Shown here in pieces: positions 1-10,369 of a DNA stretch of 19,883 bases. Numbering within the stretch: position 1 is the first letter of the stretch; each line of letters starts with the position of its first letter. Both the position numbers and the translations under genes were made by a program. The notes under the pieces are model-generated. The model was not told the origin of the DNA, searched no databases, and saw only the letters and a list, made by a program, of their open reading frames with translations. The stretch comes from Endotrypanum monterogeii (taxonomy: Eukaryota > Euglenozoa > Kinetoplastea > Trypanosomatida > Trypanosomatidae), in the NCBI GenBank assembly GCA_000333855.2, contig CM007334.1:224301-244183 (forward strand), written 5' to 3'.

Positions 1-2300
1 CTAACGTAACGAACGAAGGAAGAACGAACGTACTCCTACGTACAAACGAACCGACCCTCCCGCCCCCTCCCCCCCCCTCCCCCGTCCCTCCTACTGTCCT
101 ACTATATATATATATATATATATACCACACGATAAAGAAAACCCTTCCAACTCCCTCTTTCCAGGCAGGGGAGGGGGGAAAGGGGGAGAGATCTAGAGTG
201 TGTGCATGACACCCACAAGCCTGTGTGTCTCGATCGATCCGCCCTCCCCCCCCCTCCCCCTATCCGATCAGGAGGGGAGGGGGTGCGCGAGGAAGGGGGA
301 TGAGAGGGACAGTTAGAGGGCAGGGGGGGGGGTAGAGCGCCTCTTGTGTGGAATAGAGGGGTGTGAAGCAAGAAGGGGCTCAGAAACATAATAGTAATAA
401 TAATATTAAAAAAAAAACCACCAACTTGTGGGGTCGTTTTGGTGCGTGGGTCTCCTCGTGGGCGTGATAGAGGGTGGGAGGGGGGAGCAAACGCCTCTCG
501 TTCTCAAGCACAACACACAAAAACAAATATTATCGCCCTATGGATCACTGCAGCTAAGTATCGCTTTTTTTCCCTCTATTGTTATTCATCTGAGCGACAG
601 CATCAATATATATATATATATATACGTATACGTATGTATATATATATTTGCGAGTGGGTTTTGATCCTTGGCCTCTGTTTCTCCGCTGAGGTGGTTGGGA
701 GGGAAGCTGTGAGAGAAAGTGAGGGTATGTGCCTCATCCGTGGTTTCCTTCTCTCTCCGTGTGCTCTGTCCCCGCATTTCCTTTCCCCTCTTTACTTTGT
801 CTTAGACGATTGAGGGGTCCCTCCCTCCTTCACTTCCCCAACCACCAACAGCATCCACCCCCAAAGAAGAAAATCGACTCGGCGCACACTCTCGCGCTCA
901 CACAGGAAAGAGGGATTTAAAGCAACCACAGACAGACGGGATCAAGGCAAAAGCATTCCTGAGAAAGAAACAAGAAAAAAAAGGGGGGGGCAGAAGTGGT
1001 GCGATACGCGGTGTTCCTCCCTCCTCTGCCGCCGCACGCACACACATCGGCGCGAGAATGCATTTTTTTCGCCTCATGTCGATGCTAATTCCTTTCTAAG
1101 CAGAAGTCGAGTGGGGTGGATGGGGAAGGCTGCTGTGGGTGAAGGACACGGCAGGGAACGAGAAAAGAATGTTTATCAGAGAGAGGGAGGACAGGAAGAA
1201 AAGCGATGTCCATATACCAATATATATATATATATATATATATGTTTGTATAAATTTTGCGCTCCCACTCCGTTGTGCATACCGATTCTGCTTGACGACG
1301 TGTAGAGAAATGCAGGAGGGAACAGTAAGACTGAAAAAAAAATATATAAAAATATATATATATAAATATAAATATATATAAATATTTATATATGTGGCTG
1401 GGGGGGGGGGGCAAGGGTTAGAGGAAGAGAGAGGCACCCCGCCCCACTAAAACACTGAGAATCACACATAGACAGGGGTTCCCTGCCGATAATGTCATTC
1501 TCGCCTTCAGAGCTCCCTCTCCCCGTTTCTTCATTTTCAGTCGGTGCAAATGTGTGTCTGTATGTATGAAGGCATTGCGGTTGTTCTTGTCAACCAAGAG
1601 CCTTACACATACATACACACACACCTGATGTCAGACTTCGTCGCCATGAAAAAAAAAAAAATAAGCACAGTCGCCATTACAACAGACGATCTTCAAATGC
1701 AGTTAACTACCCTCCCCTTCCCTCCCTCCCTTTGCTACTACAACAAGAAAAAAAAAATAATCGAGACAACAAAAGGGACCAGCGCGCACACACACACACG
1801 TGTATACACAACTTCATGTGCACATGACCCCTTCCTCCTCTTTTTTCCCCTTTCCATTTGGCGTTTGGCACTCATCCAAAAGAAAGGAAATGCTGGGAAG
1901 AAACTGGAGAACTGCACCACCGGAAAATCAGGAAGGTCATGATGAGTGTTTGCCTTCCCCCATCCCCTCAAGCCAGTGTCGGGGAGAGAGGAGGGGGGGG
2001 CGGGGGGGGGGGGAAGACAGATGCATTGCATTTCAACACGCAAGCACCCAGAGACAAACATCAAAAAATGAAAAGAAAGGAACGTTATCCGATAAAAAGG
2101 ACGAGAAAAAAAATTCTATCTATATGCAGCCCCTTCACATACGCTGTGCGATGCTTCAAGAATCTTTTTTTTTTGGGGGGGGGGTGGGTGGGTGGGAATT
2201 GGGAGAAGCGTGGCGGGTGGATTTGTTTGGTGTTGGTGTGTGTGTGTGTGTGTGTGTCTTCCCGTCCTTCTGTGTGCATACTCCATTTTTTTTTCTTATT
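1..2300. other. Spacer downstream of the first ELO gene; no gene seen
   Basis: This 2.3-kb stretch lies 3' of the ELO gene ending at 2301 and presumably holds its 3' UTR plus intergenic DNA. It has (TA)n tracts near 103-124, 605-648, 1221-1243 and 1340-1393, several G- and A-runs, and short GT/CA tracts near 1790-1800 and 2236-2258. The first 50 bases are an imperfect GAAC/AACG-type repeat. The open frames are low-complexity, overlap on both strands and match no family I recognise. Confidence 0.7.
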
Positions 2301-3182
2301 CTACTCAGTCTTCTTTGTCGCTGCACGAGCGGGGCCTTTCAGGTACGAGTTGATGTAGAGCTGAGAAAAGAGGTACAAGTAGGACAGGTACATGAGGGCG
2401 CCGAAGCGGGCGGCAGATTTGGAGACGGCGCACGGCAACTTGTGTATGTCCTCCACACCGGCGTTGTAGGAGGACATGTTCACTGCATACGAGTAGAAGG
2501 TCAGTGCGGTACCGCCGACCATCTGGAGGATCTGTAGCGCTGTGATCATGGGGGCGAACGGACGCAACAATTTCTTTATACCACATCCGCACAGAGCGAA
2601 ATAGAGGTACATGATAGAGTGCACAAATATGTTCATCGTGGCGAAGAGGGACATGGTTGAATTACCAACGGAGTAGCTAAACCAGGAAAACAGAAGCACC
2701 GACACGTGGTGGTACCAGTGCAGGAACGGCGGAGTTTTTTTCTTCTGCACAATCAACCAAAGTGTGTCTACGAGCTCTGGGACCTTACTCAGGACGAACA
2801 TGGCCGACCAGAAGCCGCACGGGGAGGTGTAGACGAGCTCGTCGCGGTATTCGCATACCGTACTCCTCATGCCATTCTTCTGGATAGATGAGATCAGGGT
2901 CGGCACCAGGACGAATGCGCCGCATATGGAAAAACCAGAGAGCAGGAAATTCCAGGCTGCCATACTCACGCGCAGCCACTGGGGATCTGCAGGCGGCTTA
3001 GCGCGCTTTCCGTCAGCAGTCGGTTGTGGGGAGGGGTTCTCGCCCAGAACCGCCTTGGCAATATTGGGTCCGTAGCGCACCATGCCCAGGTAGGCGAACG
3101 CCAGATAACAGACATAGTCAACGTTATTCCGTAGGTAATCCTGAATAACGTGCCCACTCACGTACTCCTCATACGGGAACAT
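2301..3182 (-). CDS. ELO: Fatty-acid elongase (ELO family), divergent copy, 293 aa
   Basis: This is an ER-membrane 3-ketoacyl-CoA synthase of the ELO family, which condenses malonyl-CoA with an acyl-CoA. The protein has several hydrophobic segments. KVPELVDT is at residues 133-140, the catalytic HWYHH at 155-159, N184 with VHSIMY at 187-192, and LRPFAP at about 206-211. It ends in KKTE, a KKXX ER-retrieval signal. I chose the ATG at 3182 because a polypyrimidine tract with its first AG at 3196-3197 lies just upstream. The frame stays open to an ATG at 3686, but that stretch is low-complexity and crosses the acceptor. This is the most divergent complete copy: it has a charged, proline-rich insert at about 48-68, the sequence following HWYHH is HVSVLLFSWFSYS-like rather than the ITVMLYCWH type, and it has MNIFVHS where the others have MN[YM]GVHS. 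It is the last array gene transcribed in the window. The family is certain; the substrate is not. Confidence 0.95.
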   Translation of the reverse strand: MFPYEEYVSGHVIQDYLRNNVDYVCYLAFAYLGMVRYGPNIAKAVLGENPSPQPTADGKRAKPPADPQWLRVSMAAWNFLLSGFSICGAFVLVPTLISSIQKNGMRSTVCEYRDELVYTSPCGFWSAMFVLSKVPELVDTLWLIVQKKKTPPFLHWYHHVSVLLFSWFSYSVGNSTMSLFATMNIFVHSIMYLYFALCGCGIKKLLRPFAPMITALQILQMVGGTALTFYSYAVNMSSYNAGVEDIHKLPCAVSKSAARFGALMYLSYLYLFSQLYINSYLKGPARAATKKTE

Positions 3183-3195
3183 GGTTTCCCTTTTT

Positions 3196-3252
3196 CTTTT
3201 TTGTTTGCAGAGAAAGAAGTTGGGGCCAAAAAAACAGACAAGAGGAGGAGGG
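3196..3252 (-). promoter_or_regulatory. Predicted spliced-leader acceptor for ELO at 2301-3182
   Basis: Read on the minus strand, a T/C-rich tract (CCTCCTCCTCTTGTCTG, then a T-run and CTTCTTTCTC) is followed by its first AG at 3197-3196, about 13 nt before the ATG. This gives a very short 5' UTR and supports the start at 3182. It is inferred from the usual trypanosomatid rule of a polypyrimidine tract plus the first AG. Confidence 0.55.
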
Positions 3253-4031
3253 CGTCTGTGTATGTATTTGTGTGTATGTGTGAGTGGAGGGTGGGGGGGG
3301 GATTGGGATAAATAAGAAACGTTTACACTAGTGACGACGAAAACAACAAAAAAAAAGAGATAAAAAGATTTGAGAGAGCGGCAACAGCTCCTTGAGTATA
3401 TATATATATATATAAATATATTTATATATTTGCTGATCACAACGAAAATTAAAAGGGGGGGGGGGCAACGGCGGGTAACGTCTGAAGGAGAGAGGCTGAT
3501 GAGTAGCTGGGGAGGCGATATATTTCTACCGGGGTGCGGGGAGAGGGTCAGTTGACATATATATATATATATATACATGCGTATGTGTGTGTGTGTGTGT
3601 GAATATCGAGAAGGACGGACGGACGAACGGACGGGGGAGGGTGTGCGATGAGGAGGAGAAGGGAGGGGCCAGACGAAGGAAGGCATATATTTATGGCTGG
3701 GGGGAGGGGAGATGATCTACTCAGCGCCGTTGATTCTCCTCTCCTGTTGAAATACCCATTCATAACGTACGATTCGGCCATATATCGGTATTTCACCAGG
3801 CGCTGCAGGGAGCCGTGAGGCCGCGGGTGATTTTTGTTCAACACACACACACACGCACACACACACACAAAAGAAAAAGGACACGGGTTTTACAGTAGAT
3901 AAGAGAGAGCTAAAAGGAAATCACACACGCACTGGGGGGGGGTGAGAGGAGACACAAGGGGAAAAAAACAGAGACACCAGAGGAGGAGGAGGCGGAGATC
4001 GTGGGTGACAGCACGGCACGCCCACGAGGCG

Positions 4032-4058
<27 letters not shown>
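4032..4058. repeat. (CA)n microsatellite
   Basis: This is an uninterrupted CA dinucleotide run of about 27 bp on the plus strand, GT in the presumed transcript. It lies in the spacer between the first two ELO genes. Confidence 0.9.
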
Positions 4059-4062
<4 letters not shown>

Positions 4063-5235
4063 TCACGAGAGAGGGGGAGGGAGGGAGGTTAGAAAGCCGC
4101 CGCCTCCTTTTTTTTTCTTTTTTAGAGGTGTAGAGGAGGATGAGGGATGTCTTCGTCCGCACCGAAATTAAAAGCAAAGCCACCGCAACAAAATGATCAA
4201 GAGCGACGCAACACGATAGAGGGAATCAAGGGTGGAGGCGACACCGCGAACTGAGGAGGTAAAAATCAAAAATAAAAGGAACCAGCAAGCAGGCTGGGGA
4301 AGCGGTAGTACACGTCGTTGGAAGCATTGGCAGCATTTTTTTTTCTTTCATCTTCTACTTCGCTACCTCTTAGCTTCTGCCAATCGGGAGAGGTGTGTGC
4401 CACAGACGAGCGGTAAGGAGGGAAAAAGGGAGGAAGGGGAGAGAACACGAACACGGAAAGGGCTCCGGCCACACAAATACATCGGTAACAGGAACCACAT
4501 CATCAGTGCAACGGTGACCTTCAATAATTCCTGCAGCTCTGAAACTTTTTCCATCATCATCTTCTCTCCCATTTCCCGTTCAACGGCTAAGCCTCCCCCT
4601 CCTAAACCCTCTGTCAGCAACACACATTCCTTGCATCTCGGCGTGTCTCATGACTCACGGTGACGACGGCGGTGGTGGTGATGGTGGTGTGTGTGTGTAT
4701 GTGTGTGTGTGTGGGGGGGTGTCTTTCTCTGTCTTCTTCTGTTGGTTGTACCGCATGCGCAAACAGGCCACTATCCACATGCATTCCCGACGCATTTTCC
4801 GTGGTGGCCTCCACTACTCTGTCAATAGGGGAACATGAAAGAAGAAAAAGGACAAAAAAATGATCACAGCTCAACTTCAGCGAGACAACAGTAACAAAAA
4901 AAAAATGTGGGGGGAGTCAAATCTGCGAAAAATATGGCAAATTACAAAAAAAATAAAAACAATTTCAAAGAGGCAACCGCGCAAAAGCTCCTACAAATAA
5001 ACACACGCACACCGAAGATACAATATAAAAATATATATGTAGTTATATATATGATTAAAAAGAAAAAAAATCACATTGGGACGATCGACGTGCGCAGTCC
5101 GAGGTTTAATATATTTTTGAAGCCATTTGAGGGGGGGGGAATATTAACAAAGGACCTCGAGAGGTAAAAAAAAAAAAAAAGGCCAAGCGAGTCTGCGTGA
5201 GAAGGGGCGCGCGGTCGCGTGTTCTTGTGAACAGT

Positions 5236-5236
<1 letters not shown>

Positions 5237-5273
<37 letters not shown>
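5237..5273. repeat. (CA)n microsatellite
   Basis: This is an uninterrupted CA run of about 37 bp on the plus strand, in the spacer downstream of the 6796 gene. It lies about 260 bp from the 246-bp shared repeat. Confidence 0.9.
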
Positions 5274-5280
<7 letters not shown>

Positions 5281-5534
5281 AGAGATATGCATGTAGCGGT
5301 AGCGGTGGATCCCCTAAAAAAAAAAGTGGGGGATGTTCACGTTCACAGGAGAAGAGCCCGTAGTATACAAACAAAATCTTATCACCTGTTGTGAAAAAAA
5401 AAAATAGTAATAATCCAGCGTTTACCAGATGAGGGGGTCAAAAACGGAGGCTGCACAGAATCTCTGATTCTCACTCAAGCCTCCCACCCACAAACATAAA
5501 TATGCTTATATCTTTCAATGTGCCATATTAGGGA

Positions 5535-5780
5535 GAGATTACGTTGCTGTCGTTCAGCTCCCCTCTCTACTCCCAGGTATGTGCCAATATCGAATCATCT
5601 GGTGCGAGCGGTGTCAGCAAAGCGCGCACCCTCCTCTTGCAGCGTGCAGTTTGAGGCGCGCGCATCGCAGGTCGTTTTTCACCCACACTCACTCCGCGGC
5701 TCGCCAGAGGGTACACCGCCGAGGGTACTTCTGGTACCCCTCCCCATTTCCCCCTACAGCCCCGATACAGACCTCCCCCC
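5535..5780 (-). repeat. 246-bp repeat, copy 1 (3' flank of ELO 6796-7692)
   Basis: This stretch matches 10370-10615 without gaps at a constant offset of 4835, with two mismatches that I can see, both in the stretch encoding GCGAGCGGTGYCAGCAAAGCGCGCMCC. It is not a simple repeat. It ends in a C-run whose length differs between copies (11 against 6). It contains a hairpin at 5721-5742 with a GGGTAC/GTACCC stem and a 5-nt loop. It starts about 1.0 kb past the stop codon of the upstream gene, so it probably sits in that gene's 3' UTR. It could be a remnant of a degenerate retroposon of the kind (SIDER) known in Leishmania 3' UTRs, or simply duplicated spacer; no A-tail or target-site duplication is obvious. 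Both copies are open in plus-strand frames, but these run against the array. Confidence 0.9.
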
Positions 5781-6526
5781 CCCCCGGCCTCTTTGTACGA
5801 CGCTTAGGTGTTTCCCCAGTCATCAGGGTCGCATGCACACACACACACACACACACGACGAAAAAAAGACACAAGGGGAAACTAGGGGGTAGAGGAGGAG
5901 GGACGGGACAGCGCCATTGTTGGTCTCCTTTTCGTGATAAGTATTCAATGGCAGAAAAAAAAAAAAAAGAAACAATAATAATAATAGACAAGTCTGCAAG
6001 ACGACAGAAACGACCAAAAATTAAAAAAAAAAAGAAAACCCCTGCAGCAAACGCGGAATTCTATTTTTGTTTGATATTTACTCCTTCAGGTATTGGTGGA
6101 CAGGCACCGAGAAACGTTGCCCTCATAAAAAAGTGCGTTTGCTACGGACCTTGTCCTTATTTTATCTGCGCTTCTCTTCCTCATCTACCCCCGCCCCAGG
6201 TTTGATCACGTTGAATGCGGGATGGGGGGGGGAAGAGGGGGCCATTACCCCCCACCAACTCTTCGACCCGTCCATCCTATTCCCTCCCTTTCTCGTTTGC
6301 TGCACGAATGCGCCGGTCTCTCCTATACACTGACATCAGAGGATAAGGGAGCAGACACCCTCACTCCCCTCCCCCTGCCCCTCAATAATCAAAAAAAAAA
6401 AATGAAAATAAAAAATCCAGGGCATCCCCACTCACTGTCATCTGCGTAATGCGGGGAGTTGAGTGCGACGCACATAAGCCTCAGCTGTAACATGAAAACC
6501 AACGAAAGAAACGAGGCTCTCCGAGA

Positions 6527-6527
<1 letters not shown>

Positions 6528-6575
<48 letters not shown>
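6528..6575. repeat. (CA)n microsatellite, longest in the window
   Basis: This is a perfect CA run of about 47 bp. It begins roughly 220 bp past the stop codon of the 6796 gene and would be a GU tract in its 3' UTR. Confidence 0.92.
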
Positions 6576-6577
<2 letters not shown>

Positions 6578-6795
6578 AGGCAGGCTGAAGATCAGGTAAG
6601 GAAAAAAAAACAGGGGAGAGGAGGGGGGAATGGGGGGATGACTTCGCTCCAGCGTTGCTGCTGCAGTTTACAAGTCCACAAGTGTCATAGCTCGCTGGCG
6701 CGCAGCAGCGAGGAAAAAAAAAAAGAGGGAGGGGACGGAGAGCGAGCGAGAGCAGAGGGTGGGAGGGGGGAGGGGGTGAACTACAGCTCTTATTG

Positions 6796-7692
6796 CTACT
6801 GACTTTTCTTACTTCCCGCGCTCTGGCCGTTTGCCACAGAAGCGACACCGTTCCGCTCCGCTACTGATGATCGTGTGGACGCCGGCTTCAGGTAACTGTC
6901 GTAGAAGAGCTTACTGAAAAGAATAAAATAGGAGAAGTACATCATGAGTCCCAGCCGCGCATTCGTCGCGTTCGATTTGCATCCTCTGCCAGAGTAGTAT
7001 ATATGATACAGCGTCACCACTTCCACGACCATCCCGACCACCATTTGTGCAATCTGTAGAAAGGTGATACAAGATGCGAAGGGACGCACGACCTGGCGGT
7101 ATCCACAGGAGCAGATGAAGTAATACAGGTACATGATAGAGTGCACGCCGTAGTTCATTCCGGCGAAGACAAGACCTCCAGAGATATTGTGCATGTACGC
7201 GTGCCAGCAGTAGAGCATGACGGTGATGTGATGGTACCAGTGCAAGAAGATGACACGTTTCTTCTGGAACACGAGGAAGACAGTATCGAGCATCTCAGGG
7301 ATCTTACTGAGGATGAACATACTCACAAAGGCGCCGACGGGGCCGTCATAGAAAACGTTGTCGTTCCAATTGCAAACGGTATGATAAACGCCTCCTTTCC
7401 AGAGGATGTTGCCACCGGTGGTGTAGTCCCGCAGAGTGAGCTCCGACGAAAATAGTGTGCGGTACAGCTGTGGGAGGCAGTAGTAGGCACCACAGAAGGA
7501 GAATACGGTCAGCAATAAATTCCATACCTTGTTCAGCTGGCGCAGGTCAAACGGCTCGCGCATTTTCATGTACGCGTCAGGAATGTAGAGCACCGTCACC
7601 ATATAAGCAGCTACAGCTAGAACAGGCACCTCGAGGTGTTCGTCCATCCACGTAGAGACGTCATCCCCTTTGAAGGCTTCGAGGAACTGCAT
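6796..7692 (-). CDS. ELO: Fatty-acid elongase (ELO family), 298 aa
   Basis: This is an ELO-family 3-ketoacyl-CoA synthase of the ER membrane, with about seven predicted membrane segments. KIPEMLDT is at residues 130-137, HWYHH at 151-155, MNYGVHSIMY at 179-188 and the conserved VVRPFA at about 201-206. NWNDN..YDGP at 109-118 lies in the loop before TM3. The tail ends in KKSQ, a KKXX ER-retrieval signal. I chose the ATG at 7692 because it is the first ATG after a predicted splice acceptor at 7703-7704; the frame runs further upstream to 7803 only through a TTG. Residues about 115-272 are nearly identical, at the nucleotide level, to the ELO at 11196-12209, whereas residues 1-114 and the tail are not. 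This suggests gene conversion. The absence of a Q at the position four before HWYHH fits the saturated/monounsaturated class, but the substrate remains inferred. Confidence 0.97.
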   Translation of the reverse strand: MQFLEAFKGDDVSTWMDEHLEVPVLAVAAYMVTVLYIPDAYMKMREPFDLRQLNKVWNLLLTVFSFCGAYYCLPQLYRTLFSSELTLRDYTTGGNILWKGGVYHTVCNWNDNVFYDGPVGAFVSMFILSKIPEMLDTVFLVFQKKRVIFLHWYHHITVMLYCWHAYMHNISGGLVFAGMNYGVHSIMYLYYFICSCGYRQVVRPFASCITFLQIAQMVVGMVVEVVTLYHIYYSGRGCKSNATNARLGLMMYFSYFILFSKLFYDSYLKPASTRSSVAERNGVASVANGQSAGSKKSQ

Positions 7693-7702
7693 AATTTTCC
7701 TT

Positions 7703-7780
7703 CTATTTTTCAAGGGAAAAGATGTGGTGGCGGTGGCCGTAAGAAAGGAAGGGGAAGGAGGAGTAGGACGGAGACCAAGA
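7703..7780 (-). promoter_or_regulatory. Predicted spliced-leader acceptor for ELO at 6796-7692
   Basis: On the minus strand a strong tract (CTCCTCCTTCCCCTTCCTTTCTT, in two parts around 7741-7770) is followed by a stretch free of AG until 7704-7703. That AG is 10 nt before the ATG, which excludes the longer non-ATG start from the mature mRNA. Confidence 0.6.
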
Positions 7781-8416
7781 GGCAAACACACGCAAAAGCT
7801 CAAGGATGCGTGACGCTGATGGCGTATTATGTTTCGCGCTCTCTATATATTTATGTGCACACAGGCAGAGTAGGTGCGCTTTGGAAAGAGGAAAAAAAAG
7901 GGAAGGAACGTAAAGTCGAAGGAGGTGGAGGAGATCAAAAAAAAATAGATAAAAAAATATATATATTTTTTTTCGACTGTACGGAAGAAATCTTTATTTT
8001 TTCAGATTCGTTGTAACAGTAGAGAAATCAGAAAAGTGTCGAAGAAAAGGAGGGATTTTTAAATGACTCTGTGATATCCCTTGAGCGTGGTGTGGTAGTC
8101 AGCCGGGGGGAGGAAGGGGGGGGGGTCGAGACGTACACACAACAGTCAGGCAGTTATATATATATATATATATATTTCTTTTTTTATATGTAGTGGATGT
8201 GACTCAGTTAAGGGGTAAGGTTACGAAGGGGCAGTGGGGAGGAGCTTTGATAGGCGAAAGTGTGTGTGTGGGGGGGAGGGGGGGGGGGCGAAGAGGGGCC
8301 AATGCCAAACCGAGAAACACGAACACACACCCAGACACCGAAAATACCCACAAGAAGCCGTATAGGGTTAACAGGAGTCCGTCTGGTGTGGTGGTTTTGG
8401 CCTCGGTTAATGTGTA

Positions 8417-8448
<32 letters not shown>

Positions 8449-9943
8449 GTTGATTTGACTCCGGTGAGGTAGTAGGGAATGTGGTGGGATGCTGCCGGGA
8501 GATGGTTATGGGGTTAAAACAAAAAAAGTGCAGAAGCAAGTGGAGAGGAGGGGAAATGTAAAGACAAGTGAACTCGGTGAGATGATGTTCTTTCATGCAT
8601 ACATGGGACATTCCACCCAAAAAACAAGGAAGAAAGTGTGTGTGCACGTCTGCCTGTCTAACGCTTTTCAGAGGTTACGTAGAAAAGGAGGGAAGGGGGC
8701 AGCAAACACGATTGTCCATTAAAGGGAATCTCTCTTACGGACGACTGGAATCAATGCGGCACACCTGTTTCTTTACGTTTGACGGTCAAGCGAGGAAAAA
8801 ATGCTCGCGAGGGAAGGGGAAGGGGCATAAGAGGTAGAAAACACAGGTCGCGCGCTACGAGGTGCGTCGTCGTTCCTCTGCCTCGCACGACTCGACACCA
8901 ATTTAAAGACCTCAAGTCGAAAAACATCCAAAAAAAAAAGACAGGTACCACCACTCACACACACACTCACACAAAGGGGTAAAAGAAAAAAAAGGTATTT
9001 GCCTGTGTGTATGTTTGAGCGTTTTTTTTTTCATTTTGTTTTATGTTTTCCAACTTTCCCGATATTTCCTGCATTGGTGCGCTCGGATCCCATCAGGGAG
9101 CAACTTCACTTTCCCCCCAAATGTTGCAGTGGAGTGTGCGAAAGAGTGACTAGAAATCGTGTCCACCGCCTGCACCTTCGCTGCTCCGAAGCGTATCTCA
9201 TCTCCAAACATATTGTGTATGAAAAAAGAAAAAAAAAGGGGGTGGGGGTTCAACGGAGTCTTCACCCCCCCCCTCCCCTCCCTTCCCCTCCCACACTTAC
9301 ACCATGAACGCCGAGTTGCCTTCGAAGCCGAAGCACTCGACACGGTGGAGGAGCGAGGGTGGCGGAAGGGGGGATGAAAAAAAAAAAACGCCTCTTCAAC
9401 AAATTCATGCGGCGTTGCACATCGCCGCATCGACAGATCTGCGGGCGGCTACGGAAAGCAAGCAGACGGGCGTCATTTACCTTTGCATTGGAACAGAAAA
9501 TGGGGTAGGGAAGAATGAGAGGAGAGCGGGGGAAGAGGGGGTGCCCAAAACCTGTGAAGAGGCTGAGATCTTATATAGCCCAACTACATCCAAAAAAAAT
9601 GTCACACACGTACTCACACACACACACACACATGCATGCATGAATGAATGAAGGTCAACATAAATATTTACACGCGGACATTTTTCATGAAAAGTGCCTG
9701 TGTCTATATCGTGTGTCTCTATGTGTCCGTATATATACATACATACATACGCCCCCCCCTCCCCTCCCCTAGGCACACGTTGCTCTAGATGATCAACATC
9801 GAATAAGTGATAAGGGGGAATAGCCACAACAATAACAAAAGGAGAGGATTGTCGGTGACACTGGGGATAGGATACACAAGTTCTGAGGGGAGGGGAAGTC
9901 AGCCTCCATTCGACTTCAAACATGTCATCCTGATGTGAAACAA

Positions 9944-9946
<3 letters not shown>

Positions 9947-9975
<29 letters not shown>
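9947..9975. repeat. (CA)n microsatellite
   Basis: This is a CA run of about 28 bp on the plus strand, 50 bp left of a (GGC)n run. Confidence 0.88.
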
Positions 9976-9976
<1 letters not shown>

Positions 9977-10026
9977 GACTCTCGTGTATGAGGGAGAAAG
10001 GCAGAGACCCGGAGGGCCGAGGGGAG

Positions 10027-10047
10027 GCGGCGGCGGCGGCGGCGGCG
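10027..10047. repeat. (GGC)7 trinucleotide repeat
   Basis: About seven GGC units are followed directly by a G-run. It is not in a recognisable gene, so it is a spacer microsatellite. Confidence 0.88.
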
Positions 10048-10369
10048 GGGGGGGAGGGAGGAGGGTAACACGAGTAGAATAGTAGGAAAAGCCTAAGGGT
10101 AGCAGCACATCAAAAGAGTATGGAGTAGTTTGTGGGGAAAGGGAGAGGGAGGGACAGCGAGAGAGGAGAAAACAAAAGGAATCGCTCGTCAAGCGGTCGA
10201 CGAAGGGAGACAAGGTTGCGCTCGCAGCGCTAGATCGTCATAGTTGGATACACCTAGTAGAAACAGAGACAGATCTAGATGAGCATGCGGACAGACGCCG
10301 AAATATTTTTCTCTGTGTATGTGTGTGTGTGTGTGCAAGGTTTTTATCTCCTGCGATGGAGTCTGTTCT

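Larger units (their letters stand above)
3198..6795. other. 3.6-kb spacer, probable 3' UTR of ELO at 6796-7692; no gene seen
   Basis: This is the longest gene-free stretch. It contains TA tracts (3397-3430, 3557-3575), GT/CA tracts (3583-3600, 3841-3868, 4032-4058, 5237-5273, 5834-5856, 6528-6575) and many homopolymers. Non-repetitive sequence occurs near 4370-4660 and 5500-5775; the second of these is a repeat shared with 10370-10615 and is listed separately. The open frames here lack any recognisable domain and are mostly repeat-encoded. Confidence 0.65.

Noticed and set aside
3183..3686. N-terminal extension of the leftmost ELO to an upstream ATG
   Set aside because: The extra residues are repeat-encoded (His/Thr, Ile/Tyr runs), and a polypyrimidine tract with acceptor AG lies between that ATG and the chosen start.
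5518..5892. Plus-strand open frames with similar proteins at 5518-5892 and 10323-10781
   Set aside because: The similarity is explained by the 246-bp DNA repeat. Two plus frames are open at once, the frames run against the array, and they diverge outside the repeat. No domain is recognisable.
6528..6575. CRISPR-like or tandem array from CA repeats
   Set aside because: It is a simple dinucleotide microsatellite with no spacers, in a eukaryotic context.
7141..7455. Plus-strand open frames antisense to ELO genes (also 11646-11963 and 14396-14659)
   Set aside because: They are shadows of the conserved ELO coding strand, which has clear family motifs.
7693..7803. Upstream starts for the 6796, 11196 and 14039 genes
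   Set aside because: The longer frames begin at TTG, GTG and TTG. The first ATG after the predicted acceptor gives a normal ELO N-terminus in each case.
9041..9651. Possible gene in the more complex patch of spacer on either strand
   Set aside because: No family similarity is visible. The frames contain poly-K/poly-F and His-Thr repeat runs, and the plus-strand frame opposes the array.
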